Shown here one piece after another: positions 5,849 through 11,022 of a DNA stretch of 11,022 nt (position 1 is the stretch's first letter; each line of letters starts with the position of its first letter). Source of the stretch: Allobutyricicoccus pentlandensis (lineage in GTDB: Bacteria > Bacillota > Clostridia > Oscillospirales > QAMX01); assembly GCA_904398645.1 (NCBI GenBank), contig CAJFPH010000141.1, positions 1 through 11,022 on the forward strand, given 5' to 3'. The translations under genes were made by a program, and so were the position numbers. The notes under the pieces are model-generated. The model was not told the origin of the DNA. It made no database searches and saw only the letters and a program-made list of their open reading frames with translations.

Positions 5849-7195
5849 ATGAAAGTCGTTCGAAAAGAAACGGTATTGGAAGTGGAAAAGACCGTTGACG
5901 TGCTGGTTGTCGGCGGCGGCCCGGCGGGCGTTGGCGCGGCAGTTTCTGCAGCACGCAATGGCGCACGCGTGTTGTTGCTGGAGAAGCGTGCGTTTTTAGG
6001 CGGCAATATTACGGCCTGCTATGTGGAAAACTGCAATTATTTCGTAAAACCGCCGTTTCACTCGGAGGGAATTTATGCGGAGATTGAGAGCGGATGCAAA
6101 GAGGAATTTGGAAACGACAACATCCGCTTGCGCAACCCGAAAGCCTTTTGCAGCGAATATCTGAAAGTGTTTCTGGACCGGTTTGTCCAGAAGGCGGGCG
6201 TTGAAATTTATTTCCACTCGTTTGTGAACGAAGTTATTACCACCGGCGATCACATTGACGCCGTAATTATCCAGACGAAAAAAGGCCCGATGGCGGTTGC
6301 CGCGGAGATCATTATTGATACAACCGGCGACGCGGATGTGGCGTTTGCGGCAGGCGTGCCGTTTGAGCAGGGACGCGAGAAGGACGGCCTCTGCCAGCCG
6401 GGCACGGTTTCTGTGCGTTTTGCGGGCGCGGATGTCGATAAGCTGACATTGGATCCGGACCGCCTGGGTGAAATCGGAAAGGACTTTAAGCGCCGTTACC
6501 GCGCAGGCGAGACGGGCCTGCCCTGTAAGCGCCAGGACCTTCCGTTTGGACGTCTGACGCCTGGCGGCCAGATTTCCTATGCAAACTATGCCTGCGCCTA
6601 TGGCCTTGACCCCACGGACGTAAAGGATCTGACAAAGGGTGAGCTGGAATGCCGCGGGTATATTATGGATCTCTATCACTATCTGAAAGAGAACTATGAA
6701 GAACTGCGCAACCTTGAGATTGCGTCCATCGCACCGGAGATTGGGTTCCGTGACAGCCGCCGTATTATCGGTCAATATTATCTGACGATTGACGATATGG
6801 AGGCAAACCGCCAGTTTGAAGATGTGATCGCTGTGTTCCCGCGTTTCTATGACATGCTGGCGCCGGATGCTGAGATGAACGGCGACGGCAAGGTCGAGGG
6901 TAAGGGCTATAAGGGCCACATCTTCGAGCCGGTCGTTGACGGGCGCAGCTTCCAGATTCCGTACCGTACCATGGTGCCGGTCAACATTTCGAACCTGCTC
7001 GCGGCAGGCCGCTGTATTTCCGCCGACCATGTCGCGGAGAGCGGTACGCGCGCCATTTCCCTGTGCTGCATGACAGGCGAGGCGGCCGGCGCGGCGGCGG
7101 CAATGGCTGTTCGCGATCATATCGCGCCAAAGGATGTCGATGTGAAGGCGCTTCAGGCACAGCTGAAGCGGCAGAATATTGAGCTTCCGGTGTAA
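5849..7195 (+). CDS. FAD-dependent oxidoreductase (FAD_oxidored family)
   Basis: This 448-aa protein is a flavoprotein of the FAD_oxidored (PF12831-like) group. The dinucleotide-binding fold begins at residue 17: VDVLVVGGGPAGVGAAVSAA with Gly22, Gly24 and Gly27, and Glu45 in LLLEKR to hold the adenosine ribose. FLGGNITA follows. The typical C-terminal FAD contact lies at 382-412 (NLLAAGRCISADHVAESGTR, then a Cys-Cys pair and MTGEAAGAA). IIDTTGDADVAFAAG is the family's second signature. No signal peptide or iron-sulfur cysteine motif is seen, so it is probably cytoplasmic. Its substrate cannot be read from sequence and no pathway partner lies nearby. The start at 5849 has GGAGGGG upstream; a TTG start at 5822 would lie before this ribosome site. 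It is a single-gene unit that converges on the regulator gene. Confidence 0.9.
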   Translation: MKVVRKETVLEVEKTVDVLVVGGGPAGVGAAVSAARNGARVLLLEKRAFLGGNITACYVENCNYFVKPPFHSEGIYAEIESGCKEEFGNDNIRLRNPKAFCSEYLKVFLDRFVQKAGVEIYFHSFVNEVITTGDHIDAVIIQTKKGPMAVAAEIIIDTTGDADVAFAAGVPFEQGREKDGLCQPGTVSVRFAGADVDKLTLDPDRLGEIGKDFKRRYRAGETGLPCKRQDLPFGRLTPGGQISYANYACAYGLDPTDVKDLTKGELECRGYIMDLYHYLKENYEELRNLEIASIAPEIGFRDSRRIIGQYYLTIDDMEANRQFEDVIAVFPRFYDMLAPDAEMNGDGKVEGKGYKGHIFEPVVDGRSFQIPYRTMVPVNISNLLAAGRCISADHVAESGTRAISLCCMTGEAAGAAAAMAVRDHIAPKDVDVKALQAQLKRQNIELPV

Positions 7196-7213
7196 ATATT
7201 ATTTTGTAGTGAA

Positions 7214-7242
7214 AAAAGCGGCCCGATCTTCGGGCCGCTTTT
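7214..7242. terminator. Bidirectional intrinsic terminator between convergent genes
   Basis: GCGGCCCG (7218-7225) pairs with CGGGCCGC (7231-7238), extended by A-tract/T-tract pairs (7214-7217 with 7239-7242). Read from the left it ends the FAD oxidoreductase transcript with four Us. Read from the right it ends the regulator transcript with six Us (A-tract 7212-7217). It lies one base beyond the regulator stop codon and 18 bases beyond the oxidoreductase stop. Confidence 0.93.
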
Positions 7243-8016
7243 CTATGTCTGTGGGGGCATAGGGGAGAGTGCCTCCCAAAGCTCCTGATGTGTGCCGCAG
7301 TGTTCCGGAAAAGACTGATAGATTGTCAAAAGATCCCGCCCGATTTCCTGGAGCCCGGCTCTCTTCTCATTCTCTGCCGTGAGACTGATCCGCAGGGTAA
7401 GCATGGAAATGAGCGTGCCCAGGCAGACATCTTCCGTTTTGACGATTTCTTCATGCTGTGCTGCGCCGGTTTTGATGGCGGCGGCAATTTCTGTCTGTAA
7501 AAAGTACAGCTCCGGTATCTGAGAGAGGTAGTGTTCCGCCATGGCCTGTTCGCCGATGGCGTGATAGGTCTCTGCCATCAGACGAACGACGTCATATTTA
7601 ATCGCATCGTCTGTGGTACATTCCAGCAGGTGCTCGCCGATTTCGAGCTTTTCCTGACTGCGTCCGTCGTCAATGGTCATGAGAAGGCAATTGAGCAGGA
7701 CCTCATTATTGGGATATTGCTGCAGCGCTTTGCGGTAGAAGGCCTCGGCCTGAGCGGGATTTTTTCTGAGCGGAAGGGATTCCCGTACCAACTGGTCGAC
7801 CGCCTGGTCGATTTGCTGCTGGTGATAGTCCAACAGTTCGTCTACGGAGGTGTGGAAAAAGATCGCAAGACGGGGGAGCATATCGATGTCGGGCGCGGAA
7901 ACCCCGGTTTCCCATTTGCTGACGGCCTGGGACGTGACGCCGAGATATTCGGCCAGCTGCTCCTGTGTCAGTTTTTTTGCCTTGCGAAAGTTTTTAATTT
8001 GATTTCCGATATTCAT
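7243..8016 (-). CDS. XRE-family transcriptional regulator with helical C-terminal region
   Basis: This 257-aa protein has an N-terminal Cro/CI-type helix-turn-helix. Residues 1-62 include IGNQIKNFRKAKKLTQEQLA, the turn YLGVTSQAVSKWETG and APDIDMLPRLAIFF, ending SVDELL, a very typical Firmicutes XRE domain. Residues 63-257 are alpha-helical and TPR-like: NPAQAEAFYRKALQQYPNNE and MAETYHAIGEQAMAEHYLSQ look like repeat units of the helix-loop-helix kind. In related regulators this part binds a ligand or peptide, or mediates dimerisation. The start at 8016 (MNIGNQ) has AAAGGA six bases upstream; an ATG at 8031 has no ribosome site. The upstream region holds a promoter and two palindromes, so autoregulation is likely. 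The target and signal are not known, and its neighbours do not settle them. Confidence 0.9.
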   Translation of the reverse strand: MNIGNQIKNFRKAKKLTQEQLAEYLGVTSQAVSKWETGVSAPDIDMLPRLAIFFHTSVDELLDYHQQQIDQAVDQLVRESLPLRKNPAQAEAFYRKALQQYPNNEVLLNCLLMTIDDGRSQEKLEIGEHLLECTTDDAIKYDVVRLMAETYHAIGEQAMAEHYLSQIPELYFLQTEIAAAIKTGAAQHEEIVKTEDVCLGTLISMLTLRISLTAENEKRAGLQEIGRDLLTIYQSFPEHCGTHQELWEALSPMPPQT

Positions 8017-8058
8017 ATGGATTCCTTTCATTTTGTAAATGGCGGAAACTGCTGTCCG

Positions 8059-8223
8059 CTATTTTATGGTGAATTTGGTTGCCTGGACGTGCAACAGAAG
8101 AGAACAGGGTTTCAGACGGATCGCCGCACTGGCGGGTATGCGGTATACGCTGCGTACCATGGCCGTATCGGGTGAGAGGCGGCATACGCCGTTTCCGAAT
8201 GGTTGCTTTGTCGGTAATTTCAT
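8059..8223 (-). CDS. Possible 54-aa small protein upstream of the XRE regulator
   Basis: An ATG at 8223 preceded by GAGGAA seven bases upstream opens a 54-codon frame ending at 8059, 42 bases before the regulator start. The protein begins MKLPTKQPFGNGVCRLSPDT and ends LLLHVQATKFTIK; it is basic with two Cys and matches no family I know. The frame lies immediately after a plausible promoter and would be the first gene of the regulator's transcript. It could be a genuine small protein, a leader peptide, or a chance frame in a 5' leader. The good ribosome site is the only firm support. Confidence 0.4.
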   Translation of the reverse strand: MKLPTKQPFGNGVCRLSPDTAMVRSVYRIPASAAIRLKPCSLLLHVQATKFTIK

Positions 8224-8247
8224 AGTGCGTTCCTCATGTTTTATAGG

Positions 8248-8261
8248 AAGAACCGGTTCTT
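8248..8261. promoter_or_regulatory. Perfect 14-bp palindrome, candidate operator
   Basis: AAGAACCGGTTCTT (8248-8261) is a perfect 14-bp palindrome. It lies at about +1 to +14 of the leftward transcript predicted from the -10 box at 8269-8274. A repressor bound there would block initiation. The encoded XRE regulator is the obvious candidate, but this is inference. Confidence 0.55.
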
Positions 8262-8268
8262 TGATATC

Positions 8269-8274
8269 AGTATA
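8269..8274 (-). promoter_or_regulatory. -10 box of the leftward regulator promoter
   Basis: On the minus strand this is TATACT, five of six bases of the consensus. The -35 position 17 bases upstream reads TGGATT, a poor match. A weak -35 with an inverted repeat just upstream (8298-8315) would suit activation or repression by a regulator. Confidence 0.55.
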
Positions 8275-8297
8275 GTGAAGAAAACACGCAAAATCCA

Positions 8298-8315
8298 GAT
8301 ACAACTGGTTGTATC
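8298..8315. promoter_or_regulatory. Inverted repeat GATACAAC-TG-GTTGTATC, candidate operator
   Basis: Eight-base arms GATACAAC (8298-8305) and GTTGTATC (8308-8315) are separated by two bases. A related half site, GGTTGTGT, begins at 8329, 22 bases (two helical turns) after the matching GGTTGTAT at 8307. The repeat touches the upstream edge of the -35 region of the leftward regulator promoter and lies just upstream of the terminator of the alcohol dehydrogenase. Confidence 0.55.
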
Positions 8316-8342
8316 ATTTGAAACGAATGGTTGTGTTTGAGC

Positions 8343-8386
8343 AAAAAAAGCCGCCGTCTTTGACGGTTCCATCAAAGACGGCGGCT
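8343..8386 (-). terminator. Intrinsic terminator of the alcohol dehydrogenase
   Basis: A perfect 15-bp stem, AGCCGCCGTCTTTGA (8349-8363) with TCAAAGACGGCGGCT (8372-8386), encloses an 8-base loop. On the minus strand a run of seven Us (8349-8343) follows. It starts 16 bases beyond the dehydrogenase stop codon and insulates the regulator promoter from read-through. Confidence 0.95.
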
Positions 8387-8401
8387 GCGTGATTGGATTC
8401 G

Positions 8402-9574
8402 TTACAGGGCAAGACGGAGTATATCTGTAAACTCCTGCATGCCGCAGGTAATATAAGACTGCACGGTACCTGTGCCGCCGGATGTAATACGGCTGGCCAG
8501 GTCCGGAATTTCGCTTTCCCCGATACCGATATCGGAAAGACGGACGGGCATACCGATACTGCGGAAGAACGCTTCCGTTGCAGCAATACCGGCCAATGCC
8601 GTGGTTTCAGGATTGACATAGTCCATCTCACAGCCCCAAACGCGGACGGCATACTGTGCGAAACGGGGAATGTTATATTGATAGCAGTATTTTGCCCAGG
8701 CGGGGAACGCAATTGCCAGGCTGGCGCCGTGCGCCGTGCCGTATTTGGCAGAGAGCTCGTGACCAATTTTATGGTTGATAAAAACACTGGCGTGTCCGCA
8801 GCCGGTCAGATCGTTGTGCGAGAGACTTCCGGCCCACATGAGCTCAGCACGCGCCTCGTAGTTGTCGGGATGCGCGATCGCAATGGGGGCATATTTGCGA
8901 ACGGTATTGAGGACCGCTTCCGCAATCTGATCGGTGATGCCGACTGTGCCGGGAAGTGTGATGTAGCGCTCAAGCGTATGCATCATAATATCGACGGCTC
9001 CGCAGGCTGTCTGATAAGATGGCAGCGTATAGGTGAGTTCGGGGTTCATGATAGAGAAAATCGGACGGTTGAAAATAGAATTGCGGCCGCGCTTCTGCAT
9101 ACCATCCTCGTTTGTGATGACGGCCGATTCACTGGTCTCGCTGCCGGCCGCGGCAATCGTAAGAATTACGGCTGTGGGGATGCCGGCAACCGGGTCGGCC
9201 TTTCCGCACCAGAAGTCCCACACATCACCGTCATAGGGGACGCCGAGACCGATGACTTTCGCCGTGTCAATTGCGCTGCCGCCGCCGACGGCAAGGAGAA
9301 CGTCACACTGTTCGGCACGGAAGCGAAGGATGCCCTCTTTTGCCAGGGAAAGAAGCGGGTTCGGTTGAACGCCGCCCAGTTCTGCCCAGGAAAGCCCTGC
9401 CTCCTTTAAAGAGGCAAGTACGATGTCGTAAAGCCCGGAGCGCTTAATGCTGCCGCCGCCGTAGACGATGAAAGGTTTATGAAACCCATGTTCTTTTAAA
9501 AGCGCTCCGATCTGCTTCTCGTAGCCGGAACCAAAGTAGACTTTTGTTGGGGAATGGAAAATAAAATTGTTCAT
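8402..9574 (-). CDS. Iron-containing alcohol dehydrogenase, butanol dehydrogenase type
   Basis: This 390-aa cytoplasmic enzyme belongs to the group III iron-dependent alcohol dehydrogenases. It closely resembles clostridial BdhA/BdhB and Bacillus YugJ/YugK, which reduce aldehydes such as butanal with NAD(P)H. The N-terminus FHSPTKVYFGSG is typical, YGGGSIKRSGLYD (38-50) follows, and GGGSAIDTAK (97-106) binds the cofactor phosphates. Metal ligands fit Asp195 and His199 (GAVDIMMHTLERY), His268 (INHKIGHELS) and His282 (TAHGASLAI). Length equals the family's usual 385-390. The start at 9574 has GGGAGGG nine bases upstream. It has its own promoter and strong terminator and stands alone. A role in disposing of reducing equivalents during fermentation, or in aldehyde detoxification, is likely; the exact substrate is not readable. 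No AdhE-type aldehyde dehydrogenase domain is attached. Confidence 0.95.
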   Translation of the reverse strand: MNNFIFHSPTKVYFGSGYEKQIGALLKEHGFHKPFIVYGGGSIKRSGLYDIVLASLKEAGLSWAELGGVQPNPLLSLAKEGILRFRAEQCDVLLAVGGGSAIDTAKVIGLGVPYDGDVWDFWCGKADPVAGIPTAVILTIAAAGSETSESAVITNEDGMQKRGRNSIFNRPIFSIMNPELTYTLPSYQTACGAVDIMMHTLERYITLPGTVGITDQIAEAVLNTVRKYAPIAIAHPDNYEARAELMWAGSLSHNDLTGCGHASVFINHKIGHELSAKYGTAHGASLAIAFPAWAKYCYQYNIPRFAQYAVRVWGCEMDYVNPETTALAGIAATEAFFRSIGMPVRLSDIGIGESEIPDLASRITSGGTGTVQSYITCGMQEFTDILRLAL

Positions 9575-9614
9575 AAGTGCAGGCCCTCCCTGAATGATCT
9601 TGTGGTACGGCTCT

Positions 9615-9643
9615 ATTATAACATGAAAAGGGAAAAAGAGAAA
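9615..9643 (-). promoter_or_regulatory. Promoter of the alcohol dehydrogenase
   Basis: On the minus strand the -10 box is a perfect TATAAT (9620-9615) preceded by TGT, an extended -10. The -35 position 17 bases upstream reads TTTCTC (9643-9638), which is weak. The start should fall near 9608, giving a short leader of about 34 bases before the ATG. Confidence 0.75.
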
Positions 9644-9758
9644 CGGGGAACGAGAGAAGAACGGATCGGAAGAGCAGATATTGAATTTTGTGCGTTTACT
9701 GTGAAAGCGGCCTTAAAGAAGATGCAATGAAGTATGAGCCTCTCCGATTATTAATATA

Positions 9759-9775
9759 ACATTATTATATAATGT
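9759..9775. promoter_or_regulatory. AT-rich inverted repeat ACATTAT-TAT-ATAATGT
   Basis: Seven-base arms (9759-9765 and 9769-9775) flank three bases. It lies 47 bases upstream of the lipoprotein -35 box and well upstream of the dehydrogenase promoter on the other strand. It could be an operator or part of an AT-rich upstream activating region. AT-rich repeats also occur by chance. Confidence 0.4.
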
Positions 9776-9822
9776 AAAATTTAATGAAATATCAAGTGCA
9801 AAAATAGTATTTTATGAACATA

Positions 9823-9851
9823 TTGACAAAATGCACATTTTGTGCTACACT
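9823..9851 (+). promoter_or_regulatory. Promoter of the lipoprotein gene, with inverted repeat in the spacer
   Basis: TTGACA (9823-9828) is a perfect -35. After 17 bases comes TACACT (9846-9851), with TG at 9843-9844 as an extended -10. The spacer itself contains GCACA-TTT-TGTGC (9833-9845), an inverted repeat positioned to bind a repressor. Transcription should start near 9858, giving a leader of about 90 bases. Confidence 0.82.
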
Positions 9852-9946
9852 GATATTGCGGATACAAAACGTATTAAATGGAAGGAGGGAAGAAGACGTT
9901 TTTCTCGATGCTCGTGTAGGAATAATTGGAGCGTCAAGGAGGTCTT

Positions 9947-10612
9947 ATGAAAAAACTTGTAAGGTGCTGTGTTTTTCTGTTAGCTTTTTTCATTTGTATA
10001 CCGGGTTGTGCAAGCGCCTCCTCTGATGATTCTGCGAGGGGGAGGGAGGCCTATTCTGAGGATAGTATCTTCAATTTTTTATACGTCTCTGATCAATCGG
10101 CCGGTATATATGATGTGAAGATTGGAATGCCGGTGGAAACGGTTCTGGACGTTTTGGGAATTGCAGAGGATCAGGTTCAGATCAGTGAGCCTTATGAAGA
10201 TGCAAAGACCGGCGTAAAGATCAGTACGACAAGCGTGTATGCTGATTTGGATCGCACATTCGCAGAATTTTCAGACTTCAGTGTGACGATTATTTTGGTT
10301 TTCGACGAAAATGGATACCAGAAAGCACAAATCGGACTGCGTTATTGTGATATGGATATCAATAAAGTAAACGACATCGTGGATAGTACGGTGCATCTGA
10401 TGAATGGGCATTTCAAGAAAGCAACGATGTTCACATCCGGGGATTACCAGGAACGCGCCATGATGGATCATCTGGATTCGCGCTGCCTGATCCAGTGGGT
10501 GTTAGACGACAAAGCACCGCTTTCCGCTTCGTTCAGTATGCAGGATATGTCACAAAGTGAAGTGGTTGCGGCTGACAACGTATTTGGTATCTCTTTTCGG
10601 GTTATGGAGTAA
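9947..10612 (+). CDS. Putative lipoprotein of unknown function
   Basis: This 221-aa protein begins MKKLVRCCVFLLAFFICIPG followed by Cys21, a lipoprotein-type signal. The lipobox IPGC has Pro at -2, which is unusual. A Ser/Asp/Glu-rich linker follows (22-40). Residues 59-71 read IGMPVETVLDVLG, the pattern IGM..e.v...lG seen in small SmpA/BLIP-like and DUF3862-type lipoproteins; this is a loose resemblance. The rest looks like alternating beta strands and helices (SVTIILVFDENGYQKAQIGL). It should be anchored on the outer face of the membrane. The start at 9947 has AAGGAGG just upstream. The codons look less GC-rich than those of the amidase and oxidoreductase genes, judged by eye. It is a single-gene unit between the dehydrogenase and the rRNA promoters. 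Function is unknown. Confidence 0.85.
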   Translation: MKKLVRCCVFLLAFFICIPGCASASSDDSARGREAYSEDSIFNFLYVSDQSAGIYDVKIGMPVETVLDVLGIAEDQVQISEPYEDAKTGVKISTTSVYADLDRTFAEFSDFSVTIILVFDENGYQKAQIGLRYCDMDINKVNDIVDSTVHLMNGHFKKATMFTSGDYQERAMMDHLDSRCLIQWVLDDKAPLSASFSMQDMSQSEVVAADNVFGISFRVME

Positions 10613-10649
10613 ACACACGAACATGGAAGGACAGTTTAATAGATACCAG

Positions 10650-10681
10650 AAAGGCCGGCCCATATCCTGGGTCGGCCTTTT
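10650..10681 (+). terminator. Intrinsic terminator of the lipoprotein gene
   Basis: AAAGGCCGGCCCA (10650-10662) pairs with TGGGTCGGCCTTT (10668-10680) through 13 bp with one G-U pair, around a 5-base loop. A short T run (10678-10681) follows. It ends the lipoprotein transcript 38 bases after the stop and shields the rRNA promoters. Confidence 0.9.
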
Positions 10682-10712
10682 CAATAAAGAATCATAAAAA
10701 TTAAAAAAAGGC

Positions 10713-10741
10713 TTGACAATGACAAAGGAGGGTAGTATAAT
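10713..10741 (+). promoter_or_regulatory. rRNA promoter P1
   Basis: TTGACA (10713-10718) and TATAAT (10736-10741) are both perfect consensus, 17 bases apart. An A-rich stretch (ATTAAAAAAAGG) sits just upstream and may be an UP element. The transcript would begin near 10748 with a short CTC-GCGA-GAG hairpin. Confidence 0.92.
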
Positions 10742-10816
10742 AATTGGGCACTCGCGAGAGAATGTCTGATTGAAATAGTTTCTCAGGAAAAAAGATTAAA
10801 AAAGTCGAAAAAACTC

Positions 10817-10845
10817 TTGACAAATCAATTTGACTGCGATATACT
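10817..10845 (+). promoter_or_regulatory. rRNA promoter P2
   Basis: TTGACA (10817-10822) and TATACT (10840-10845) are 17 bases apart. The stretch GAAAAAACTCTTGA up to the -35 box also precedes the tRNA-Arg promoter. The transcript would begin near 10852 and fold into CTGCTC-GAGA-GAGTGG (10853-10868). Confidence 0.92.
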
Positions 10846-10924
10846 AATCAGGCTGCTCGAGAGAGTGGAGGCACAGGAAGGAAACGGAGTCAGGAAAAAG
10901 TTTTTCAGGGAATGAAAAAAGTAC

Positions 10925-10953
10925 TTGACAAAGCGAACGGAATGTGTTAGACT
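10925..10953 (+). promoter_or_regulatory. rRNA promoter P3
   Basis: TTGACA (10925-10930) and TAGACT (10948-10953) are 17 bases apart. It lies 108 bases after P2, which itself lies 104 bases after P1. The transcript would begin near 10960 and fold into CTGCTC-GCGA-GAGCGG (10961-10976). An A/T inverted repeat, GAAAAA-G-TTTTTC, precedes the promoter. Confidence 0.92.
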
Positions 10954-10984
10954 AATAAAGCTGCTCGCGAGAGCGGGCGGAGAT

Positions 10985-11004
10985 TGTACCTTGTAAATTG
11001 AACA
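10985..11004 (+). promoter_or_regulatory. boxA-like rRNA leader element
   Basis: TGTACCTTGTAAATTGAACA resembles the conserved leader found before 16S rRNA and in rRNA spacers of Firmicutes (TGTNCTTTGAAAACTGAA type), which includes the boxA antitermination signal. The 16S gene itself is not inside the window; it should begin beyond 11022. Confidence 0.72.
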
Positions 11005-11022
11005 ACGAAGCATCACAAACCA

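Larger units (their letters stand above)
10613..11022 (+). other. 410-bp non-coding rRNA promoter region
   Basis: No credible gene lies here. Apart from a terminator at 10650, the region is three tandem promoters and the start of a rRNA leader. It is A/T-rich between promoters (for example the A-runs at 10784-10812) and GC-richer in the initially transcribed hairpins. Confidence 0.85.

Noticed and set aside
5996..7120. A 374-codon open frame on the minus strand
   Set aside because: It is antisense to the FAD oxidoreductase gene, whose motifs are clear; the translated product is rich in Arg, His and Asn with no motif.
8393..9409. A 338-codon open frame on the plus strand
   Set aside because: It is antisense to the iron-containing alcohol dehydrogenase and has no plausible ribosome site or domain.
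9814..10026. A 70-codon frame overlapping the lipoprotein start
   Set aside because: It begins upstream of the predicted transcription start (about 9858), lacks a ribosome site, and overlaps the lipoprotein signal peptide out of frame.
10724..10731. AAAGGAGG-like ribosome site within rRNA promoter P1
   Set aside because: It lies between the -35 and -10 boxes, so it would not be transcribed from P1, and no coding frame of useful length follows.
10825..11016. A 63-codon open frame on the minus strand over the rRNA promoters
   Set aside because: It overlaps two clear plus-strand promoters and the rRNA leader and has no ribosome site; it is a chance frame.

Overview
The window looks like chromosomal DNA of an anaerobic, low-to-mid-GC Gram-positive bacterium of the Clostridia (Oscillospiraceae/Lachnospiraceae-like). 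The reasons are strong AGGAGG-type ribosome binding sites, a DUF951 protein, a GHL10 glycosidase, a clostridial-type iron-containing alcohol dehydrogenase, and a rRNA leader of Firmicutes type. The assignment is inferred from family resemblance only. It is a housekeeping/metabolic region with no phage, transposon, CRISPR array or recognisable defence genes.

Layout. (1) 49-2913 (-): a secreted 954-aa envelope enzyme joining a GHL10 glycosidase-like domain to a C-terminal Amidase_3 domain. Upstream on the same strand is a 61-aa DUF951 zinc-ribbon-like protein (3035-3220). Divergent from it is a 122-aa small protein with a Met/His-rich second half (3285-3653). (2) 3654-4012: a set of competing hairpins, then tRNA-Arg(ACG) with its own consensus promoter and a strong terminator. 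(3) 4130-5659 (+): a 509-aa protein I do not recognise. It carries a short motif known from the beta subunit of sodium-pumping decarboxylases. (4) 5849-7195 (+): an FAD-dependent oxidoreductase with a good promoter and a structured leader. It converges on an XRE-family regulator with a helical C-terminal region (7243-8016, -), and the two share a bidirectional terminator. Upstream of the regulator are a possible 54-aa small ORF and two palindromic operator candidates. (5) 8402-9574 (-): an iron-containing alcohol (butanol-type) dehydrogenase. (6) 9947-10612 (+): a putative lipoprotein with a strong promoter whose spacer holds an inverted repeat. (7) 10613-11022: no coding gene. A terminator is followed by three tandem near-consensus promoters and a boxA-like leader, so a ribosomal RNA operon very probably begins just beyond the right edge.

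The genes do not form one pathway; most are single-gene transcription units with their own promoters and terminators. The most interesting non-coding signal is shared by the stable-RNA units. The tRNA-Arg promoter and the rRNA promoters share sequence around the -35 box, and their transcripts begin with related GAGAG-containing hairpins; those of rRNA P2 and P3 have GNRA tetraloops. The most interesting coding signal is the decarboxylase-like motif inside the unrecognised 509-aa protein. I found no clear evidence of a wholly new multigene system.
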